Below, piece after piece: positions 1 to 12,354 of a stretch of 12,354 nucleotides of DNA. The DNA comes from CALCMJ01 sp964475415. Lineage in GTDB: Bacteria; Bacteroidota; Bacteroidia; Chitinophagales; Saprospiraceae. Numbering within the stretch: the stretch's first letter is position 1; each line of letters begins with the position of its first letter. The notes under the pieces are model-generated. The model was given only the letters and a program-made list of their open reading frames with translations, ran no database searches and was not told the origin of the DNA. The DNA lies in NCBI GenBank assembly GCA_964475415.1, contig CAYYWZ010000095.1, positions 1 through 12,354 on the forward strand, given 5' to 3'. A program made the translations under genes and the position numbers.

Positions 1-70
1 ACTTGTAAAAGATGAGAATTTAATTATACATTGTTATAGGAAGAATGACATAATTCTCTAAATTATTTAC

Positions 71-104
71 ATTGTTTCTAACACCATAGAATAATTAGTT
101 TTTG
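71..104 (+). promoter_or_regulatory. possible Bacteroidota-type promoter upstream of the cluster
   Basis: Bacteroidota sigma-ABfr promoters have TTTG near -33 and TAnnTTTG near -7. Here ATTG (71-74) is followed about 21 bases later by TAGTTTTTG (96-104), which matches the -7 element except for one extra T. Spacing and position, about 30 bases before the first start codon, are plausible. Both boxes are imperfect and the region is AT-rich, so chance matches are likely. It is the only promoter-like site I could propose for the five-gene unit. Confidence 0.25.
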
Positions 105-118
105 TTTTGTAACAAAAT

Positions 119-124
119 CAGAGG
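119..124 (+). promoter_or_regulatory. ribosome binding site of the first gene
   Basis: The purine run CAGAGG, followed by A, lies about nine bases before the ATG at 134. It is the best Shine-Dalgarno-like site in the window and supports the start chosen for the 644-residue protein. The other genes have only A-rich leaders or, for the giant gene, an ATT repeat. Confidence 0.5.
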
Positions 125-133
125 ATAATATAT

Positions 134-2068
134 ATGAATAACTTAATACACATAATAATCATATTATTGGGCACCGGCCTTATAGGAAATTCCCAGATAG
201 AAGTTATTCAGCCAAATGATGTCATTGTTGGAGATTCTAAGACTTCAGAACCATCTGCTAAGATGGAGGTAAATCTTTTAAATAACCTTGATTCAGGATA
301 TATTCCTAAAGGAATGCTTATGCCGAGAATGTCCTTTGATCAGATGAATGCTATTGCAGATCCTAGAGATGCTGTTATGGTATTTGTAAATGATACTAGC
401 GTCGATCTTAGAGGGTATTACTATTATGATGGGAAATTTGAAGAATGGATAAGAATACCTTCTAATAATTGCAGAGGCTGTTCAGACCTCTTTTTTGGAG
501 ATACAAATAACAATGGAATACCAGATAAGATAATTACTAGTTATGAGTGTGGTGTAAATTGTGGAGATACAGGAAACGATAATATAATTAGCATTTCTGC
601 AAACTTCAATGATTTATGCGATGAAGATTTACAATACAATACATATGAAGTATTTATAGGAGGAAATTCCGTTACTGGGATTTTGGAATTAGATAGTTCA
701 GGAGAAATATGTTACGAATCAGAAAATATTAATGGTTCTAGTGTCTCTATCTTATTATACTCTGACTGTTGTTGCGCAACTGTAGAATATATTTCATTCC
801 CTAATTGTGCAGTATGTCCAGACTGTAGTATAGACTTAGCAGTAAATTGTATAAATGATGAAGTTGAGTTATCCGCATCCCCTAGTTGTACTTTGCAAGA
901 ATTATTGGATGGTGGATATACGACTGTCAATGTATATACGCACCCGAGCTCTACAGATTTTAATGATGCAATCTTGGAAACTAGTGCTGCTATCATAGAT
1001 GATTTTACTTATAGTTTTACGAATACCTCTAATATATTTTCTCTATGGGTCACTTATGCTGGGTCAGATGATTGTGAGGAAATAATAATTTTTGAGCCTG
1101 TCGAGTGCATAGATAATAATTGCTTTTGTTTAGTGACAAATGTTTCTTGGAATAATCCAATATGCATAGGTGAGACGGGTGTATTAGAAGCCCAACTTAA
1201 TTGTGATGAAGGATGGACAAGTTTGCAATGGAATTGGGATGGTGGTAGTACGACGACTAATTTTCCTGATGACGATATTGTATTTGGATCTGGACTTTCA
1301 TTAGGAGCCTATGATGTGACTGTAACACCTATGGGAGTAGGAGATTGCACGGATATAGCACATGTGGAGGTGGTGGTTATAGATGAGTGCGAGGAACCAT
1401 GTTTACCTTGTACAGTCAGTCTAACTACAACAGACTGTGAAGTACAATGGTCTCTCCAAGGAGAAGGCTGTGTTAATAGACCTTGGTTTGTTACTTATAA
1501 CGATGGAAACGGCAGTAATCAATCTGGATTACCTAATAATGGAACAAATGGATCCGTGCCTAATAACGCACCCTATTCATTAAGTAGTTCTTTTATACCC
1601 TGTGACGAGTATGGAAATGGAAATTATGAGATAATAGTACCACCAAATAATGGCTGTTCATCGGAGTTTGATAATGGAGAAGTTAGTTGTTGTGAGAATT
1701 TATGTAATGAAACACCTTGTAATGAACAACAAATAATTGTTATGGCTGATGGGGTACCTAGGTTGAGTACTTTAGTTACATCGGAAGGTATTATTTGTGA
1801 TATTTTTGTGGACTTAAGATGTTCTAATCCTATAAGTACAGCTAATACAGATATGAATAATGCTTCAATTGCTAGTCTTTTAGATTCATTAATATCTTGT
1901 TTAGGAGAATCTTGTGATACAGTGGATTTAGAAATATTTTGGGAACCCCTTTACACAAATGGTTGTGAAATAGCTATAACTTTTGTTAATTCCCCATTTA
2001 CTATACAAGAAGCAAACTGGATTCCGTCTGGAACTACGTATTCACTAAATACTTCGAATTGTAACTAA
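134..2068 (+). CDS. secreted cysteine-rich multidomain protein with tail-collar-like N-terminal module
   Basis: This 644-residue protein is probably exported. Residues 1-20 form a signal peptide (hydrophobic run after MNNLIH, cleavage near GNS/Q21). Residues 21-112 form a module with 'DVIVGDS', 'SAKMEVN', 'LMPRMS', 'YYYYDG' and a closing W. Such modules start many Bacteroidota surface and tail-fibre-like proteins. The same module recurs alone at 2863-3207. A calcium-loop-like DTNNNGIPD follows at residues 123-131. The remainder is beta-rich and holds close to 40 cysteines, often in clusters (DCCC, CAVCPDC, CFC, CLPC, SCCENLC). It can be split loosely into Ig/PKD-like blocks starting near residues 231, 330 and 426, plus a final block at 530-644. 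I see no T9SS sorting domain at the C-terminus, which ends 'LNTSNCN' with tandem TAA stops. The cysteines suggest extracellular disulfides. The next gene starts 10 nt later. No enzymatic motif was recognised; adhesion or a structural role is inference. Confidence 0.85.
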   Translation: MNNLIHIIIILLGTGLIGNSQIEVIQPNDVIVGDSKTSEPSAKMEVNLLNNLDSGYIPKGMLMPRMSFDQMNAIADPRDAVMVFVNDTSVDLRGYYYYDGKFEEWIRIPSNNCRGCSDLFFGDTNNNGIPDKIITSYECGVNCGDTGNDNIISISANFNDLCDEDLQYNTYEVFIGGNSVTGILELDSSGEICYESENINGSSVSILLYSDCCCATVEYISFPNCAVCPDCSIDLAVNCINDEVELSASPSCTLQELLDGGYTTVNVYTHPSSTDFNDAILETSAAIIDDFTYSFTNTSNIFSLWVTYAGSDDCEEIIIFEPVECIDNNCFCLVTNVSWNNPICIGETGVLEAQLNCDEGWTSLQWNWDGGSTTTNFPDDDIVFGSGLSLGAYDVTVTPMGVGDCTDIAHVEVVVIDECEEPCLPCTVSLTTTDCEVQWSLQGEGCVNRPWFVTYNDGNGSNQSGLPNNGTNGSVPNNAPYSLSSSFIPCDEYGNGNYEIIVPPNNGCSSEFDNGEVSCCENLCNETPCNEQQIIVMADGVPRLSTLVTSEGIICDIFVDLRCSNPISTANTDMNNASIASLLDSLISCLGESCDTVDLEIFWEPLYTNGCEIAITFVNSPFTIQEANWIPSGTTYSLNTSNCN

Positions 2069-2078
2069 TAAAATAAGT

Positions 2079-2825
2079 ATGAATACCTTAATTAAAATAA
2101 TTTTATTATCTGCGATTTTTCAAATTCAATCTGTAGCACAAGATTATCCATTTGGAGATATATTTTTTACGACCCAAGAACAAATCGATGATTTCATTAT
2201 TTCATACCCAGATTGTAAATATATTGAAGGAGATTTATTTATATCAGGATCGCAATTAGAAAATATAGATGCATTATCAAAAATAGAAATAACTGAAGGT
2301 CTGCTCGTTTTAGATTTTGCAATTGGTTTAGTTAATAAGATTGGACTTAGTTCCTTAAAAGAGATTTGTCAAGGTATTGAAATCACTCAAAATTCTAATT
2401 TAGAAACTATTGATGAGATTGCTAATATAGATGTTCTTAGTAATAAAATTTTAATTTCTAATAATCAAAATCTAAAACTGGATGGGAATATTAATCTTGA
2501 TATATTACTTGGTTTCAATAAGCGTAAATATCTTGAAAAATATTTCCGTATAAGTGGCAATATAGTTAGCACCTCTGACCAGTCTTCTATTGGCAATAGA
2601 ATATCTATAGCTCCTGATCCGGCAGTAGACGAAATAATGATTGATCTGCCAGAAGAAATAAAAGTAACAGCTAGGAACCTGTATTCGGGGAAAGCTAGGT
2701 CGTTACTTACAGGTACTGACAGACTGCAGTCAATCGATGTGTCATATCTTGACAATGATATCTATTTACTATATCTAGAAACGAATCATGGAAGCGTAAC
2801 TAAAAAGATTACAGTTACGGTCTAA
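2079..2825 (+). CDS. secreted receptor-L/LRR-like protein with T9SS sorting domain
   Basis: This 248-residue protein has a signal peptide at residues 1-20 (MNTLIKIILLSAIFQIQSVA, cleavage before QDYP). Residues about 30-150 contain irregular leucine/isoleucine-rich repeats of the kind 'IEGDLFISG...LENIDALSKI...NLETIDEIANI'. These recall receptor L-domain-like solenoids of Bacteroidota exported proteins, in which short strands stack with 'L..I..L..I' spacing. From residue 178 (APDPAVDE) the protein reads as a T9SS type A sorting domain. It has a variant DP in place of the usual NP, then 'SIDVSYLDNDIYLLYLE' and a basic/beta end 'KKITVTV'. Such domains direct cargo across the outer membrane through the type IX system, after which they are normally cleaved. 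The start follows the previous stop by 10 nt and has no clear Shine-Dalgarno site. The solenoid is short and its ligand is unknown. Confidence 0.8.
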   Translation: MNTLIKIILLSAIFQIQSVAQDYPFGDIFFTTQEQIDDFIISYPDCKYIEGDLFISGSQLENIDALSKIEITEGLLVLDFAIGLVNKIGLSSLKEICQGIEITQNSNLETIDEIANIDVLSNKILISNNQNLKLDGNINLDILLGFNKRKYLEKYFRISGNIVSTSDQSSIGNRISIAPDPAVDEIMIDLPEEIKVTARNLYSGKARSLLTGTDRLQSIDVSYLDNDIYLLYLETNHGSVTKKITVTV

Positions 2826-2862
2826 AGTTGTATTGTATAAAACAAAATAAAAAATCAAGAAA

Positions 2863-3207
2863 ATGAAATCATATAAATTAAATATCAAGATATCCTGGTG
2901 CTTTTTCTGTCTATTAATGATTAGCAATCCAGCCTCTACCCAAATAAAAGTGCTCAATAATTCAGACGTAATAGTAGGTACTAATTCGCAACCAGAATCA
3001 AGCGCAAAGCTTGAAGTAAATAGTGAAACACAGGGCTTTCTTGCGCCAAGAATGAGTGATGCACAAAGAGCTGGGATATTAAATCCAGCAGATGGATTAT
3101 TAGTATATGTCACAGATCCTTCTGATGACATACGAGGATTCTATTATTATGATGCTGAAGTATCAGCTTGGCTTAAATTATTTGGTGGTTGTAATTTAAC
3201 ACCATAA
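2863..3207 (+). CDS. small secreted protein, stand-alone tail-collar-like module
   Basis: This 114-residue protein has a signal peptide at residues 1-26 (basic start, hydrophobic core around WCFFCLLMIS, cleavage near AST/Q27). The rest is one module with 'DVIVGTNSQPESSAKLEVN', 'GFLAPRMSDAQR', 'NPADGLLVYVTD', 'GFYYYD' and a final W. It is clearly homologous to residues 21-112 of the first protein in this cluster, without that protein's cysteine-rich extension. It ends GGCNLTP, at the point where the other copy continues into its C-rich region (NNCRGC). It may be a complete minimal protein or a copy that lost its C-terminal part; no leftover extension is seen in the 53-nt gap behind it. The start is supported by the A-rich leader (AAGAAA) and the signal peptide. 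Modules of this type are common at the N-termini of Bacteroidota surface proteins, but their function is not known to me. Confidence 0.8.
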   Translation: MKSYKLNIKISWCFFCLLMISNPASTQIKVLNNSDVIVGTNSQPESSAKLEVNSETQGFLAPRMSDAQRAGILNPADGLLVYVTDPSDDIRGFYYYDAEVSAWLKLFGGCNLTP

Positions 3208-3260
3208 TATGACAAGTATTTTTTATCGATGTCTTTTCTAGTTTATTCAAATTTTCATTT

Positions 3261-4628
3261 ATGAAACATCCTTTCTATATTCTTATTTTTCTTTTGTCCT
3301 TACATTGTCTGGCAAAGGCACAAAGTAGTCCAGGAGGTGTGAAACATCACCATTCTTGGTCTATAGGAGATATTTATAAAAATACAAAGCTAAAAGGACA
3401 AGTAAATGAGGTAATCCAATCATTTAATTTTCATCCTACATTAGATTCAGATCTACAATCTATTACCGAAGATTTCAAGGGGAGAAACATCAGCCTTTTT
3501 CTTGTAAGTTCTAATGCAGTGGATACAGATGTGCTTATGCTTAGTTCTAAAGTATCTCAACCCATGGTTATAACAGATAAAGAAATTTACACAAGAAAGA
3601 CATTGCCCTACTCAGCTGATGTAGAAAAGTCAAAGATTTTATTTTACAAAGGGAGATGGAACGAGAAATCGAATGAAGAGCTATCCTTACTATTTGATAA
3701 TTCCTCAGATAACGATATTGCTGAATTGATTGTTTTTGATAGAGCGATTAATGAAAGCCAACAACAAAAAATCGAATCCTATCTTGCTATAAAATATGGT
3801 GTATCTCTCTTTGAGGGAGTCGATTATCTTTCTTCCGATGGGAGAATTATTTTTCGAAATTCCAAGAGTGATGATTTCATTCATAGGGTTACAGCTATAG
3901 GTAGAGATGATGGATCAAGATTGTTTCAGAAGCAATCCTTTAATAACAAGTCTGATATTTACTTTGTGTTGTCCCTTGGTGAACTTACAGAATACAATAG
4001 AGATAATTCTGGTATTTTGGAGGACCACAGTTTTATATTTTGGTCGGATAATGACCAGACATTAGATTTGTTACCATCTGAATTAAGTATCTATCCTACA
4101 ATCCAAAGATCTTGGAAGTTTTCGATTGATGCTCTAAAAGAAGAAAAGATAGAGTTGGAGCTCCGTGTAGAAATCCCTGATCAGATCTTAGCTGTTCATC
4201 CCGAGAATTGGTATGTGGTTATAAGTGAGACCGCTTACGGTTCTGGAGAAAGAGATGTTTTTACTCTAGAGAGAGAAAATGATAAACTCTTTTCTTCTAA
4301 GATTTTATTACAGAAATCAAGAGGCGAAGAACAATACATGCAGCTAGTAAATTTAGGCCCTCAATTGGAGACTCGAAGTACAATAGATCTATATCCTAAT
4401 CCTGTGAAAGTTGGAGAGTCTAGTATCCTGACCATACAAAGTAAACCTGAAGCTACTGTTGAATATATTATTCGTGATGGTTCTGGAAGACTGGTACAAG
4501 AAAAAAAAGTTAAGATGTCTAATAGATCCACAGAGATAGCCCTAAGGTTTCCGCATACAGGAATCTATTCTGTAGAAATTATAGAAAACGAAAATCGTAA
4601 TACGAAACAAATCATTGTAGTAGACTAA
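3261..4628 (+). CDS. T9SS cargo protein with GGV N-terminus and DUF8202-like region
   Basis: This 455-residue protein has a signal peptide at residues 1-20 (cleavage AKA/Q21). The mature start 'SSPGGV....SW' matches the 'PGGV...LW' opening of many Bacteroidota LamG-like T9SS cargo proteins. Residues about 100-150 look like a beta-sandwich (LamG-like) remnant. Residues 154-182 carry the hallmark 'AELIVFDRAIN...QKIESYLAIKYGVSL', followed by 'YLSSDGRIIF' and 'TAIGRDDGSRLFQKQS', which I recognise as the DUF8202-type region. From residue 378 (YPNPV) to the end is a standard T9SS type A sorting domain with 'YIIRDGSGRLVQEKKV' and 'TGIYSVEIIE....KQIIVVD'. The protein should be exported by T9SS and released or surface-anchored. 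Its stop lies 32 nt before the giant gene's start. No catalytic residues are recognisable. The histidine run at 29-31 is a curiosity, not evidence of metal binding. Confidence 0.88.
   Translation: MKHPFYILIFLLSLHCLAKAQSSPGGVKHHHSWSIGDIYKNTKLKGQVNEVIQSFNFHPTLDSDLQSITEDFKGRNISLFLVSSNAVDTDVLMLSSKVSQPMVITDKEIYTRKTLPYSADVEKSKILFYKGRWNEKSNEELSLLFDNSSDNDIAELIVFDRAINESQQQKIESYLAIKYGVSLFEGVDYLSSDGRIIFRNSKSDDFIHRVTAIGRDDGSRLFQKQSFNNKSDIYFVLSLGELTEYNRDNSGILEDHSFIFWSDNDQTLDLLPSELSIYPTIQRSWKFSIDALKEEKIELELRVEIPDQILAVHPENWYVVISETAYGSGERDVFTLERENDKLFSSKILLQKSRGEEQYMQLVNLGPQLETRSTIDLYPNPVKVGESSILTIQSKPEATVEYIIRDGSGRLVQEKKVKMSNRSTEIALRFPHTGIYSVEIIENENRNTKQIIVVD

Positions 4629-12354
<7,726 letters not shown>

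Noticed and set aside
50..66. Inverted repeat ATAATT-CTCTA-AATTAT in the leader, possible terminator
   Set aside because: The stem is six A/T pairs only and no T-run follows directly, so it is too weak to call in AT-rich DNA.
712..996. Minus-strand open frame of 94 codons inside the first gene
   Set aside because: It is antisense to a well-supported secreted protein, has no ribosome site and its product shows no recognisable domain.
2465..3131. Two minus-strand open frames (2465-2755 and 2775-3131)
   Set aside because: Both overlap + strand genes with signal peptides and family motifs; the translations are low-complexity shadows.
3294..3323. Possible lipoprotein signal at Cys16 of the 455-residue protein
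   Set aside because: The residue before Cys is His (SLHC), which does not fit a lipobox, and a better signal peptidase I site (AKA/Q) follows.

Overview
The window is AT-rich DNA read entirely on the + strand. It carries five secreted-protein genes, the last of which runs off the right edge. Several features point to Bacteroidota, plausibly Saprospiria or a relative. Two proteins end in type IX secretion system (T9SS) type A sorting domains. One has the 'IVFDRAIN...YLAIKYG' module typical of Bacteroidota T9SS cargo. Translation starts have A/T-rich leaders with little Shine-Dalgarno signal. The large gene is closest in motif content to the SpvB/FG-GAP/Rhs giants of that phylum. The taxonomic call is inference, since no rRNA or housekeeping gene is present.

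Layout: 1-133 is a leader with a possible weak promoter and a GAGG ribosome site. 134-2068 encodes a 644-residue cysteine-rich secreted protein whose N-terminal module resembles ones found at the start of many Bacteroidota surface and tail-fibre-like proteins. 2079-2825 encodes a small receptor-L/leucine-rich-like protein with a T9SS tail. 2863-3207 encodes a 114-residue stand-alone copy of the N-terminal module of the first gene. 3261-4628 encodes a 455-residue T9SS cargo protein with a 'GGV' N-terminus and a DUF8202-like region. 4661-12354 is an uninterrupted reading frame of at least 2564 codons. It reads signal peptide, N-terminal beta-rich region, ZU5-like segment, SpvB core, thrombospondin type 3 calcium repeats, two FG-GAP/VCBS repeats, a long beta-rich insertion, four more FG-GAP/VCBS repeats, then the first residues of a probable Rhs/YD-repeat region cut by the window edge.

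Gene gaps are 10, 37, 53 and 32 nt, with no convincing terminator between genes, so the five genes look like one transcription unit. The 32-nt gap before the giant gene consists of two bases plus a perfect (ATT)10 microsatellite that abuts the start codon, a candidate tuning element.

The simplest model is an export cassette: four smaller envelope or extracellular proteins made with a giant TcB/SpvB-Rhs-like protein. Whether that protein is a toxin, an adhesin or something else cannot be decided, because its C-terminus, where an effector would sit, lies outside the window.
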